Shown: positions 11,701 to 23,844 of the stretch, one piece after another
Numbering within the stretch: the stretch's first letter is position 1
Layout: each line of letters begins with the position of its first letter
Source of the DNA: Euwallacea fornicatus
Taxonomy: Eukaryota > Arthropoda > Insecta > Coleoptera > Curculionidae
Assembly (NCBI RefSeq): GCF_040115645.1
Contig: NC_089564.1
Span: 2,914,001-2,978,000, forward strand
DNA: 64,000 nt
Direction of reading: 5' to 3'
The notes under the pieces: generated by a model
Databases searched by the model: none
Told to the model about the DNA's origin: nothing
What the model saw: the letters and a program-made list of their open reading frames with translations, nothing else
Position numbers and translations under genes: made by a program

Positions 11701-14700
11701 GACATATGAAGTGTATATCGTAAAGTACTGACGTTTATTTCAGAGGCCGCCGTAACATATAACGCAACGGAAGTTAACCTGAAAATTCTTGTTAAACCAA
11801 TTAAACGGGAGCATGTTTAATATTTCGGCTGGTTTTTGCGTATCATCACTTTCGGCTATGTATAATGGCAGCCTAAAAATTATTCATTCGAACTTGGCCC
11901 ATCACACATTTCATGATTATATTAATTATATAAATTTACTGAATTTGGCGTAGTTAAAAAAATTGACGTCTCGTTAAAAATTGCATACTCTGAAGGTTTT
12001 ACGAGGCACCCCCCAATTTAGATTAAACGCGTTCTTCTTCGATTCTGATACAAACATATAGAAATTTTAACAGAGATTTATTATAACAGAGAAAACTTTA
12101 GGTTTTCACATATTTTGGTTCATTCGAGAAATTCTGCAAATTCAGGAAATGAAATTATAAACGAAACCCTACAGACTAAAGAAAGATTAACGTTTTGCTG
12201 TTACTTTCTTAGAAAATTCTGGCCTTTATTACGTGAAATTTGTCGTTAAAAGACAACACAAGATTCGGATTCGCAGCAGACTACTCCCAACAATTCAAAT
12301 TGATTGTATACATCAAGATTTTTTAATACATACAATAAATGAATCAAGTTGAATTTGACTTTAATATACTTTTTTCACGTTAATGCAAAACTCATTCCAT
12401 ATAATATAGTTAAAGCTGGTCGTGTTGAATTTACTATGCTTTTTTAGACAATAATGTCAAAGTTACTGGAGAGTTTTATGAACTCACAAACTACAATCAA
12501 CAAAGACACTTACCGCCCTGCCCTCCGCCTCCATAATTCCTGTTTCTATTCGAATCTAAGTTGTTAGGTGGAGGTATATTAGCGTATTCCCTTCTGCCGT
12601 CATTTCTACGCGTGTAATGTCCTAACGATCTATGGCCGGAAACATCTAAGAACGCTCTGAAATACAAGACAACTGTTTTACAGCTTCGAAAATTCTCACA
12701 TTGGGGGATATATTCAATATTAGAAATTTGTCAAAATAAACATATATTTCCAAGTCTTGTCCTTCAAATACGGAATGTTCAACAAGAATTTGGAGAATTA
12801 AGCCCCAAATTATACAATATTAAAAACCATGCTAAAATAACTATTTAATTCACATACCTTTGAGTAGCTGGGGCCATTCCAATTTGCGCCCTCCAATGTT
12901 GGTTGGCTGCTGGGGATAAGTCGTCAGGCTTTAGCACTCGAGGAGGATCTTTAGCTCCTTTTAACTTTTTCGCGGGAAATATGTATCCTTTAGTGTATTT
13001 TGGATCTCGAAACTTAACTGTTACCACTATGTTGCCATAAATTACCGGCAATCCTTTAACTGGAGACTGCAAAGAACCACTGAAAAATAATTTAATCATC
13101 AAAACACTTAAAATGCGGCAGACCATTCAAATTTTCAGGGTGAGTTCATAGTGAAATATCTTCAAATGAAGCTTTAATGGATTCATCTCAATTCCCGTTC
13201 AAAACTGTATGAAATGGAAAAAAATCTTTTTCAGAGGAAAAATTAGAAAAGTAAAATATGGAAACTTCTTTTCATCTTTATAAAATGTTATGTAAAAGTT
13301 ACCAATACATTAATAATTGTGCTGAAAGACGTTAAAAATTAAAATACCAATAACTACATCTTACTAACCTGTCTTTGGACGGGACACAAATATCCGAAAT
13401 CAAAACGGTGCCTCGCATGCCTTGAATTGCAATAGGACACTCTGTTTCGTTGTCAACCTTCTGTTGATACAAGCCACTCAACAGCTGGTATCCTTCGTTG
13501 CTTGATGCAACGTACAATCTGTCATCACCTCGTACATTTCGTTTTCTCTCAGCTTCAGTCAATTCACCATAGTAAGGTTTTAAGGCGTTGAACAACCTGT
13601 TTTCTTCCACGAAGGGCAAGAGGGCAACTCCTTGCCATGCGTATTTTTTGCCATTTAGGTCAATTTTGAAGTCTTCCGGGTAAAAGTCAATTATAGGGGA
13701 ATCCTTGAAATTTACAATGTTAAATTGACAATTATGCTAAACACAGATTTAGACTTACTGGATCTGACATTAATTTCGCGAAGGGTGCTGGGACATGTTT
13801 GCTACTGGCTGCTGGGAATACGCCCATAAGTTGTTCCAATGGATTAAACTGTAATAAAATATAAGAAAGAACTTCTAAACTTGGCTCTTCACTCTTAGTT
13901 CATAAGTGAAATATATAGGTTGTTTGTTAAATATACAGCACAATTATAGTGGTATATTCTTCGAATCAAAATACGAAAAATTATGAATGGAGGTCTGGAA
14001 TCAGTTCATTGAATGTTTAAGTTTAAAAAAATAGCTTTTGTTAACTATTTGTTAAAAAGCACTTATGTCAATTTAATTAAAATATTCATTGTTTAATGAC
14101 AATATTGTAGTGCTTCTTTTAGACATATCAAAGTTCATCGAGAAATGTTAAGAATATGTCCACGAGTTGGAATTGACAGAATTTTATAAAAAATCGCAAC
14201 GCCCGATCGATTTTGAAACTTTCAATATTATTATGATTGATATTTATTGCATAATTATTTTAAATAGAACAATTAAAGATACAACTTCACTGCCCCTTGA
14301 TTTATTTCATGTCCAGCTTCGTTTTCGAGATTAAAAGTAAAATTCAAAATTTTTGGACATACCTGAACAAACATAATACAACTTTCAAAATTTAAATGAA
14401 TAGAGTTAAATTTTTTAAATTTACAAAAATAGTAAAAAATGATTACCACCAATACACATAAATCCAATATTGTAAATAACAGCCAAATTTTTATTAAAAA
14501 AAAAACAATGGTGGTTTCTTAACACCCTGTATATTTAAACGTAGTTTTTTCTGAGTTTAATTCAAGGAATATCATCTTAGTTTTTCCGTAAAGTGAGTAG
14601 GAGTAAATGTAGGAAATGCCCAGTAAAATTACATTAAAATAGATACCATACTGTTTTAATAGCCATATAAAAAAAACATTTCTCCTGTAATTTACCGGAA

Positions 14701-17700
14701 ACAGATGAAGATAATATGCCCTAATAGATATATAAACTTTGATGTAAAAATATAAATTTTTATTTTATTTGAAGTTACACAAATATAAACAGGGCATATG
14801 GTATAACGATGGAAAGTTTTCAATGAGAAATAAATGGAGTCATGTTGAATCTACAATATATGTATATGTAGAACCATATTTATTTTGATAAAAAGTCTCA
14901 TCATTTTTAAAATATCAATCAAGATGGGAGAATAGGAAGGGCAGAGTAAAGAGAGCAAGTAAATGCATTAATAATGGAGGATTTCATTTTGAAAATGAAA
15001 TTAATTAATGGTAATATTGTTTAAGTTAGAACTAACACTATAAGTTATAAAATTATGAATACTTATATCTTTTATCACTTATTTTCTTGTTGTAAGTAAT
15101 ACTTCCTTTCACTTTTAATTTTGTCAACTATGACTTTGCCATAATGTCATATATCATTTGAAAAAGTAAACAATACAGATATTTTTAAGGCTTTAAATTT
15201 CTTGAGCAGTGCTGCTTTTTAGAAATTTTTGTTTAAAATTTAATAATAAATTGTTACTAAAGTATTTTAAAACATTATTTTGTCTACATAATTATTTGTA
15301 ATCATTTTTAAATAGTTTTTGTCTTGCTTTGTTAATATGCATATTAACAATATTTTATAAAATATTTCCGAAAGCGGAAAGTATTTAATACTAAAAAAAT
15401 GAATTTAAATGCAGTAATTCATCAACAAATTTTTGGTACAAAAACTTAAGAAACCGATATTTCAAAAAGGATTAGACTTTGTAGAAAAATAAATATGGTA
15501 ACGTAGATTCAAAATGGCCTCCTCTATTTCCCTTTGAAAATTTTCTGTCGCTTCACCAAACACCCTGCACATAATATATGAATAGGTACATAATAATATA
15601 TACATTTTTTTTAATTACGAATACAGGATTTTTCAGTCAAATACGAATAAATATAATTATTTTTCAAAATCATGAAATTGTAGAAAATCGAAATAAAATT
15701 AATGTTTAAAATCAAAGAAAATGCTAACATTTCAAATTTCTTTCTGAAACAAAAACTTACAGGTTTGGTATCAGTCTCGAAGTCAGTACTAAGTCCAGCG
15801 ATATTACAAAAATCCGAAGCGAATGGCGCGTAATGGTAAGGATAATACCACTTCCAGGAAGCGCATCCCTGATAATAATATTTCAATACCCAACACAAGC
15901 CTTTCACATAGTGAAGGGCAACAGAATATCTGCAAAACAAAAAATATTTGATAATAATGAAATTATAACAAATCCTCTCAAAATTGCCAAATATTTGTTT
16001 CTATAAATTAATCAATACCGACATAGGCACAGGAGAAAAACGGCGTTCCAAGTAGGACTGAACATGGTTTTGTTTATAATACTATTAAAAATTAGATTTT
16101 ACTTAAAATAAAGAAGCTATGAGATAAAATTTCAATTTTTATAATGCAGCACTATGCAATGAACGAAATGAATAAGATAGTTAAGTAACCGTAATTTTAT
16201 TCATTGTACCTACAGTCGATTTAATTACCTGATTACACATTAAGATTTTGATTTAAAAAAAATCACATGCAAAATTATTATTACTTCATAAGTCGGAATT
16301 ACAACAAGTAGGTTTGCTTGGTTGCATTATTGTAAGATTTAATTATTGAAGTATACAGGAGTGAAAGGAGGACAATCATATTTTAAAGTTTTAAATCAAA
16401 GTTTTAACTGGTGACATATATTTGTTAAAATAATATTTTTAATAGTTTCTATAACCACTGAAAAGTTAATTCTTTCATAAAACAAAAAATAAACTATATA
16501 AAGTGGGAAAAATAAAGTTATTTCCAAAAAAGTAGTACGAATGTTTCAAGTTATTTCGCATTTTGTATTTTGTTTTAAATATTTTTTAAAAGAATGTCCA
16601 GGGTAGTTCTGTTTTTTTGATAAGGTACCTGTATGATAACTTTTCATAGTAAGTTACTGCTTTTTAACAACTGTACAGCTTTTTTATTTCCATTTAGCTT
16701 TAACGATAGGTATACAAAAAATAGTTAACATTAGAAAACACAAACAAGTACTAAATCTGTTGAATTAAATCAAAAAACGGTAACATACAGATGCAAATAA
16801 CTTCCTGTTCTATTTTTTTGAAGATTGAACTTCCCCTTTTTCTACATTTTGTCACATCATTAAACTTATTTTCTTCTATGTACATAGTACATTTAAATTG
16901 CATGTGGCCACAATGAACACATTTTGGTAAAAAAACTTTTTTTCTCTGCTCTTCAATAATTACTGACTAAAATATTGCAGCTTGGTGAACAACAACTTTA
17001 GATGTAATCCTTCATAAGCATCAATAAAGTCAATAAAAACATAATGCTGCATTCAATCTAAGGACAAATAAACAATGAAAGCTCGCAAGCTCCCCCCAAG
17101 AAGATTAACAGAGTTAAATGAACTAAACAAGTAATAAATTCATATGCAATATTAAAAAAACTTGCCTAAATTCTATTTGGTCTGCTCCAACATCAAACTT
17201 AGACTCATAATAACGATCCTTGAAACCATCCTCCCATAATCTTACTTCATCATGAGCTTGATCATCATCACTATCTTCCACTTCACCATCATAACTCCGT
17301 TTTCGATCGCGGCGATCTTCCATATAAAATGAAAACATAATTATTAACACAATATACAACTATTCAGAATTAAATTTTGAGACGACCATAACTAACAAAA
17401 ATATAATTAAATGACCTACCTGAATTACTTTCACCTTCTTTTTTAAACATCGATTCCAAAGCAGTTTTAGGATCCACCATTTGTTGGCCAGAATATGATT
17501 CCGTATGCATTCCAGCTCTGCGTATATTAAAGGCTTCCTGTCTAGCATTAACAACTGCAGATTGCTGTCCAATGGCCTATGTTGGGAAAAATTACTTTTC
17601 TGACTTATAATAATTTTGTTTCATAAAAGTACCTTTGGAGCAAATTGAGTGTTATTTAATAAGGCAAAGTTTGGTTTATACTGGTTAAAACCTTCCCTGC

Positions 17701-19395
17701 GCTTCTTAGCTTTTTCCCTGGCTTTAAATGCTACTTCTTTTTGTTGTCTAGTTTTGAAAATTTCATCCTCAACTTTTCCTAATTCTAACATTATCATTTG
17801 GACTCTTTCTAGGTTTACGTCTCCACTATCTGTTAGATAACCCTTAAAATACAAGATCATTATAAGATATTAAAAAAGTCAAGGAAATTTACCCCTGTCT
17901 TATAAACACAATCCTTATATAGCCTGATCAGCCGGTCAATTGCATTTTCCCTAATTTCCAAACTGGGCAAATGCGGTAGAAAATCATTACCGACAAAGAA
18001 ACACATGAAAACCCAATCATCCAGAACTCTATCAAATTCGTATTTAAAAGGAAGATTAGGCATAGCAAGTTCCTTTTCCAAGTACTCCCTAAGGACATTC
18101 AAACGAACGAATATAAATTCAGTTTCGGCATTAATCTGGACTTCTGGCTCTTGACCATGCTCGCTATTGACTCCTCCAATGCAATCCTTCATCTCATGAC
18201 CTTATAAGATTAAATAATTTTAGCAATGGTATAGAAAAATATAATTTAAATTTGTTATCATGGAAGATCTATAAGCATTACTAATATTTACAAATATGAT
18301 GAATAAAATAGTAAGAGAATCAGGAAATTACTGGTTCAAAATTTTCTTGTTTTCACATATTGACAATTTTTAACTAATTTAATGAAGGACATGAGGCTTA
18401 AGTACTGCTACATATGTATCTATTAATCTTTATGAAAGTTAAATTGGTTTGTACCCACTGTTATTTTATTAGTAGTTAATTTCATCATAAATTGGACTTA
18501 CCAAGCTGTCCACAAATGTCACAAGGCCTTGGCTTATTGGGACGAAATTCCTCTCTAATAATTGTAAAATTGGGCTCGTGTGTGGCCAGACCTAACATAA
18601 TCAAATCTGCATCTGCTCCACATAGCACATGCTGAGTGTTGGGATCATGATCAGGCTGTGCTCTTTGTCTTCTGATATAATCCATAATTTTATGCTCACC
18701 TTCTCCAGGAACATTAGCATCAGACAAAATAATTTTAATCCCCTTCCACCCTGGATTATTATTAAGCCTATCATGAATGTAATAATGCAAACAATCAGAT
18801 AAATGTGCCATAAATGGTGTTCCTGGAGTGATGCAATTTGAATCAAAATGTTCCTCCTTGGGTTTCTCAGGAGGCAACACACAACCTTTGAGTAAAAGAT
18901 CTGCCCTAATTCTTTTGATCTCATTTATTTTCTCAACTGTTTCCTTTGATGCTCTGAAACGTCTAGATCTTTGTTGATTCATCTTTGCCCTTGGAGCTAC
19001 TCCATCAATAGCCATGTAAAGTAGCTTTCTAGGTCTTACAATATCAAACAATCTGTCAATGCACTCAAATATGGCAATCATCATTTCATCCTCTGTTTTT
19101 GGGGCTGGCCGATCTTCAGGATGAGTGCAGGGATGAATGATACCATTCATGTCAAGATATAAATTATCAAATTCAACTTGATTGGGGTTTGGTTCTGATG
19201 AATCAATGGGGATTTTTGTTCCATTTACATCTACGGCCTATGTAAGACATAAATATTAGAATATTGATTGTTTTTATTTATTGTATAACATTAATTTAAA
19301 GGTTTAGGAAGGAAACGTACCCTTTGTTCGACACAATGCACAATAACAGAGGGGTATTTTCGACTGAGCCATCTGAAGAATGCTGGGACTCCCAT
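5731..19395 (-). CDS. XRN2: 5'-3' exoribonuclease 2 (XRN2/Rat1), 12 exons, 948 aa
   Basis: Nuclear 5'-3' exoribonuclease that degrades uncapped RNA and acts in transcription termination and rRNA/snoRNA trimming (family knowledge). Exons on the minus strand, in coding order: 19321-19395, 18502-19237, 17893-18200, 17633-17842, 17420-17576, 17166-17316, 15761-15929, 13759-13848, 13369-13703, 12858-13079, 12514-12656, 5731-5981. They sum to 2847 bases with no internal stop. The start MGVPAFFRWLSRKYPS is the invariant XRN N-terminus. Catalytic-core motifs are MAIDGVAPRAKMNQQRSRRF, GEGEHKIMDYIRRQRAQ and CGADADLIMLGLATHEPN. A CCHC zinc knuckle (C264, C267, H272, C277) spans the exon 2/3 junction, as in XRN2 and unlike XRN1. 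GNDFLPHLPSLEIRENAIDR follows at about 341-360, then YYYQGCASWKWYYP and SPIIDFYPEDFKIDLNGKKY. The tail (last about 80 residues) is Q/N/Y/G/R-rich. All introns are GT-AG except intron 6, which uses GC-AG. The length matches the family (human about 950). Confidence 0.96.
6040..6300. other. CpG-rich block inside XRN2 intron 11
   Basis: This stretch has many CG dinucleotides, in contrast to the AT-rich intron around it. A 91-codon plus frame is open here (6026-6301), rich in Arg/Ser, with only a TTG at its beginning. I recognise no product. It may be a piece of an older mobile element or a weakly methylated regulatory patch. Confidence 0.35.
10551..10853. mobile_element. 303 bp MITE with TACAGGG...CCCTGTA ends
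   Basis: The left end TACAGGGTTTTACAAG and right end GGGACACCCTGTA are flanked by TA on both sides (10549-10550, 10854-10855). The right-hand half (about 10640-10850) matches, on the opposite strand, the left end of the DD41D relic at 34573 (shared words include catgccatgaagatagta / catgtcatgaagatagtg and a match around tggcaacccc). So this is a short internally deleted member of that transposon family. Confidence 0.75.
13849..15760 (-). other. XRN2 intron 7 (1.9 kb)
   Basis: AT-rich GT-AG intron. Two right-end-like CACCCTGTATA/CACCCTGCACA motifs occur at about 14523 and 15563, suggesting transposon ends, but I found no matching left ends. No coding sequence is recognised. Confidence 0.6.
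15930..17165 (-). other. XRN2 intron 6 with GC-AG boundaries (1.2 kb)
   Basis: On the minus strand the donor reads TTTAG then gcaagt, and the acceptor reads ttttgcag before ATATTCTG. Joining here keeps the frame (AG+A = Arg) into the conserved YVKGLCWVLKYYYQGCASWK block. The rest of the donor (AG before it, aagt after) is the strong context typical of GC donors. The intron interior is AT-rich with nothing else recognised. Confidence 0.8.
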
Positions 19396-19560
19396 TGCAA
19401 ATTGTTAATACACTTCCAAGATATACAGTTAGAAAATGTTTCTATTAATTGTTATAAAATTATTGCATTTCTAAACAATTTTTTCTTAACAATTTTATGA
19501 TAATATGTGATAATTGTGAATTATTGACAAAAATTTTGGTGTTTTGGTGAAAATGACTTG
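19396..19560 (-). promoter_or_regulatory. XRN2 5' flank / 5' UTR
   Basis: Immediate upstream region of the XRN2 ATG (19393-19395), AT-rich. No TATA box or initiator stands out. Assigned by position only. Confidence 0.35.
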
Positions 19561-20400
19561 TGGGGTGCGGAGAGGATTAAGAAGAAAATGGTTTTGGTTG
19601 TATTTGACGTTGAAGGTTCAAACATGTGTGATGCACTGTCCGTTCGAGAGCCGTCCACTCCGAGAACCTGCACCGACAAGTGACACTCACACCAGTGGCA
19701 GTTGACGAGTGGCGGGTGCGGAAGTATCGAAAGGGTTCGTAAAGCAAAAAAAAGGCAACCCCAAAAAAGACACCACTACCGTTTGGGACTTGGAAGAAGT
19801 GCGCAGTTCGCGAGAAAAAGGGTACCACGATCATCTCCCTCAGAATCGATAATACAGGTCGGGGAAATTAGAGTAACAATTGTAAAAGTGCAAATAAAAT
19901 AGTGAAGTAGTAGTAACGGGTACTCAGTACCTAAGGTCGGTTTCTTCGTCGGATTTGAATACTGGTCCTTTCCCACGTGCTCGCTTAGTAACGGGATCAT
20001 ACATTATCCCGTTAGCACCAATTGCGCGTTGCGTTATCCCTATATCCCCTCGGTATATGCAAACTCCTATAAGCTTGACACATGCTTTGATGACGACATT
20101 GATTGAGCATGTGGCGGAGCTGGTAGTGGAGCAACTGTCACCTGTCAGGCTTGACAATGTGACGTACTCTAGGGTGACCCTTCGGTTCCCTAGGTACTCC
20201 AGAACCCGGTAAAAAATCTTCCCCTAGCACTTCCGACAGGTCATTCTAGAATATTCTGCCGGAAAGGGAAAAAGGAGCCCGGGTTAACCCGCACCTGCGC
20301 GGTGGTCCTTTCCTTTGTTCCCGGGGTAGGGTATCGGGAACAAAGGACCGAGAAACCACTCTGACTCTCGCTCTCTGGCTTCTCGAGACAACTCAAGATA
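19561..20400. other. orphan GC-rich block, unclassified (possible mobile-element fragment)
   Basis: A sharply bounded GC-rich stretch in an AT-rich neighbourhood. On the minus strand a frame is open for about 99 codons (19924-20223), containing the segment YDPVTKRARGKGPVFKSDEE, without an ATG near its beginning. An 11-bp perfect hairpin (ctttgttcccg at 20313-20323, cgggaacaaag at 20335-20345) lies at the right end. I do not recognise the family. It could be part of a retroelement or an unannotated exon of another gene. Confidence 0.35.
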
Positions 20401-21589
20401 GGTTTTAAGTTTGTGCAAGATATATTGTCTTTCTTCTTTACAATTATATTTGAAAACTAATATTTACAATATATACATATTTACATATTCATACAAGTGT
20501 TAAGTCTATCTACAACCTCCGAAAACTCTAGTCGGGTAGTGAAAGCGCTTCACACACAAGCGCCACCCCCGACAAGCATTATGCGAAATGTCAGTCAATA
20601 GTCAAATCATCTTATGCTACTGTCTCTCTCCGTTACGTATCAATCAAGGGATAATTACATATTCAAACTATAAGCTACTACATTTTAGTAAAAGGCAGTT
20701 CTCAGAGTGGCGTCTGACGCCAGTTACGATAGGCTAATTTTTGAAATTGAAATTAATTTAATTTTTCTATTATTACTATTAGTTCTATTACTTATAATTC
20801 ATTGTCGTTTTTCAAATAACGTAAGAAAATAGGTCAATATTATTTAAAAATATAAATTACATTATTACTCCTAAAATGTCACTATACGCTAATTTGAGGT
20901 ACTCATTTTATGTGTGAACAATATATCAAACATGGGCACTGATAGTTCTGATTGCCAAGGAACACTTCCCCTACTGCTGCAACGAATGAATGACAATCAT
21001 TACGTCATTTAGTGACTTATTTTGTTAGTGAGTCTCCACAATATCTGTTCGTAGGGGTAAATTTTATTTGAAATAGATATATTTATGTTTCGTTTTGTAA
21101 GTTATACTTATAAATATACGGGGTGCCCCAAAAGCAAATAATACTTTTTTATGTTAAATATGTATTCGTTCAAAAATAGGGGATTAAAAAATTAGGGTTT
21201 TTGTACAATTTTTGGCTATTTCTTTGAACGCCTTGTATGAAAACCCATGATTTAGCTCGCTAATCTAAAGGTAGTAAGACGTTTTGTACCACGCCGCAAA
21301 GTCTCATAGTAAAATATTTAACCATTTACAAATTATTAGAAAATATATTAATGGTCGTAACTAATTTTTTTTAGAAATTTTTGTATTTCTCGAAAACCAT
21401 GATATTTAGGTATAGAACATTATACATGAAACAAGTTCCGCAAAATCGAAATTTGATACAACGTACAGGGTATTCCAATTTCTTTTTAAACTGAAACTAG
21501 ATAAACCTTTCCCAGGTCAAAAATATAATAATTACGCCACTAGACATCGGACGATTGGATATTTTAGTTCTGAACTTTGAGAAATAGTA
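20401..21589. other. intergenic, no gene; one TACGGGGTG transposon end
   Basis: AT-rich. A left-end-like tatacggggtgccccaaaag occurs at about 21116, and another tacagggta at about 21464. I could not find a partner end, so no element is called. Nothing coding is recognised. Confidence 0.5.
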
Positions 21590-22875
21590 TTAGGGGTACA
21601 AATAAGTTTCCGCCGTTTAACAAAGCATGGTCCCACCAGAAGGTTATGCTGAAATTGCTAGATGTAAATCTTACTATCGCAAGTTTGATCAACTAGTAAC
21701 AACATAACCTAGAAGTATTAGTGGTTTCGTATCAGCATCACATTTTTTTTTCTTGCAAAAATGTCAAGTTTTGTGCCGAATAAGCGTCATTTGCGGGAAC
21801 TTTTGATTTACTTCTTTAATTTGAAGAAATCTGTAGCTGAGGCGCATCGATTGCTTGTAGAAGCATATGGTGAGGCTGCTTTGAGTGAGAGAAGTTGTCG
21901 TGAGTGGTTTCACAAGTTTAAAAACGGTGAGTTTAACGTGGAAGACAAAGGACGCAGTGGAAGGCCGAAAACGTACGAAGATACGGAATTGGAAGTGTTA
22001 TTGGAGGAAGATTCGTCTCAAACACAAAAAGAACTTGCACTTACATTAGAAGTGACGCAACAAGCAATTTCACATCGTTTAAAAATGTTGGGAATGATTC
22101 AAAAACAAGGGAATTGGGTTCCTTATGAACTGAAACCCAGAGACGTCGAACGCCGATTTTGCATGAGTGAAATGCTGCTTGCCAGGCATAAAACAAAGGG
22201 TTTTTTTGCATCGTGTAGTCACTGGGGATGAAAAATGGATCCATTATGATAACCCAAAGAAGAAGAAATCATGGGGTCCACCTGGCCATGTTTCAACATC
22301 AGTAGCCAAATCAAATATTCATGGAAAAAAACTCATGTTGTGTATTTGGTGGGATCAACTTGGTGTTGTATATTATGAGTTGCTCAAATCGAACGAAACT
22401 ATTACTGGAACTCTCTACCGAACACAATTAATGAGATTGAGCCGAGCACTCAAGGAAAAACGCGCTCATTACTACTCTAGACATGACAAGATTATTCTCC
22501 TACATGATAATGCTCGTCCGCATGTTGCGGCACCGGTTAAAACCTATTTGGAAACACTTAATTGGGAAGTCCTACCCCACCCGCCATATTCACCAGACCT
22601 TGCCCCATCCGACTACCACTTGTTTCGATCAATGGCACACGGTCTGTCTGAGCAGCGCTTTACATCATATGAAGATACCAAAAATTGGGTCGATTCATGG
22701 ATAGCTTCAAAAGATGAAGAGTTTTTTCGCCGTGGTATCCGAATGCTGCCAGAAAGATGGGAAAAAGTAGTGGCCGTTGATGGGCAATACTTTGAATAAA
22801 ACGTAATATCCCGTTCTTTCACAATTAATTCCAATTTTTTTATAGAAAACGGCGGAAACTTATTTGTACCCCTAA
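21590..22875 (+). mobile_element. mariner transposon, 1286 bp, near-intact
   Basis: Perfect terminal inverted repeats of at least 29 bp (left TTAGGGGTACAAATAAGTTT, continuing ccgccgttt; the right end is the reverse complement) flanked by TA on both sides (21588-21589, 22876-22877). The 1.29 kb length is the classic mariner size. The element encodes a single transposase broken by one frameshift. The perfect ends and clean TA duplication suggest a young insertion. Confidence 0.95.
21761..22799 (+). pseudogene. mariner transposase (DD34D), single frameshift
   Basis: Would cut and paste the surrounding element. The N-terminal HTH half (MSSFVPNKRHLRELLIYFFN, then SCREWFHKFKNGEFNVEDK) runs from ATG 21761 to about 22200. 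The catalytic half resumes in another frame as FLHRVVTGDEKWIHYDN. Catalytic residues are D in GDEKW, D in LLHDNARPH and D in SPDLAPSDYHLF, with 34 residues between the last two, hence mariner DD34D. The break is at a run of seven T (about 22201-22207), where a one-base length change explains it. No other lesion was seen in about 346 codons. A sequencing error in the homopolymer cannot be excluded. Confidence 0.92.
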
Positions 22876-22877
22876 TA

Positions 22878-23844
22878 GAATTTCTATGCAGAGTGGCAGA
22901 CTTCAATTATTGTTGCTCCCACTATATCACGTATATACCATTTTAAAAGTTAAGTTTTAGACTTTTTTCAGTCGAAAATAGAACGTCAATAATAAACAAC
23001 AAATTGGAGAAAAGTTTTGAAGCATATCACACAAAATGAAATAGTCTCTTAAATATTAAATGTCTTATGTATAGTACGCCTTCAAAAATATTTTTTCTTT
23101 TAATTAAAATTTGAGTTTTTAGATTTCAAGTACTTACCTTTTGCCATTTTATTAATCGTATCACCTTTAAAAATATAATAATTATTTATTTTTAAGGGTG
23201 TTGTGAATTAATTTTATTTCCTTTAAATTTGATATTTGGTCATATCTGGTTTGATTTAAGAACAGTAGAAGGAATGAATTCCAAATTTTAAATAAAATCC
23301 ATAAAATACGAACCGGTGAATATTAATGAAAATATCTATGTCACAAATCTATAGTATTTATGACTATTAATGGTTATAATGAAACATTTGCAATTGCACT
23401 TTAAGGCTCATTATAAACAAATATTATTGTATGTGTAAAAATTTTATAAGCAGTTGACAAGATTATGGTAAGAAACAAGAGTCCAGATAAAGTAATTTTT
23501 AACATCAGTATTAAAAAATGAAGAAGGAAAAAAAATGTTATGACAGCAGCATAGAAAACAGATATCATAGCCTATACGCAATTATGCTAAAAATCAGATG
23601 ACAATAACCAATTGCAAAAAAATATTTGTAGAGAACATCAAATGCAAGGTTTACTTGGAATGTTTTAAGACATTTTAAAATGTTTAAAAATAAACGTTTT
23701 TGTTGTTGTTTTGCTGGTTTGCTCCTTTTCAAATAAATAATACACAATAAAGTACTCTACCCACTTACATAAAATTTACGTATTTACCAATAAATTAATA
23801 TTGGCACTTTAAGGATAAGCAATGATGGAATGCAGAAAGCATAA
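22878..23844. other. intergenic between mariner and DPM1, no gene recognised
   Basis: AT-rich. It includes the 3' flank of DPM1, where no canonical AATAAA was seen within 200 bases of the stop. No coding sequence is supported. Confidence 0.5.

Larger units (their letters stand above)
5982..12513 (-). other. XRN2 intron 11 (6.5 kb), mostly repeat debris
   Basis: GT-AG intron separating the last exon (Q/N/Y/G-rich tail) from the rest of XRN2. It holds a CpG-rich block at 6040-6300, a TACAGGGTG left end at about 10399 and a complete 303 bp MITE at 10551-10853. The plus-strand open frames at 6026-6301 and 9722-10009 lack a convincing start or any family resemblance. The rest is AT-rich with no gene I can support. 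Confidence 0.8.

Noticed and set aside
21116..23000. A TACGGGGTG element enclosing the mariner
   Set aside because: A left end is visible at 21116 but no inverted partner was found to the right of the mariner.
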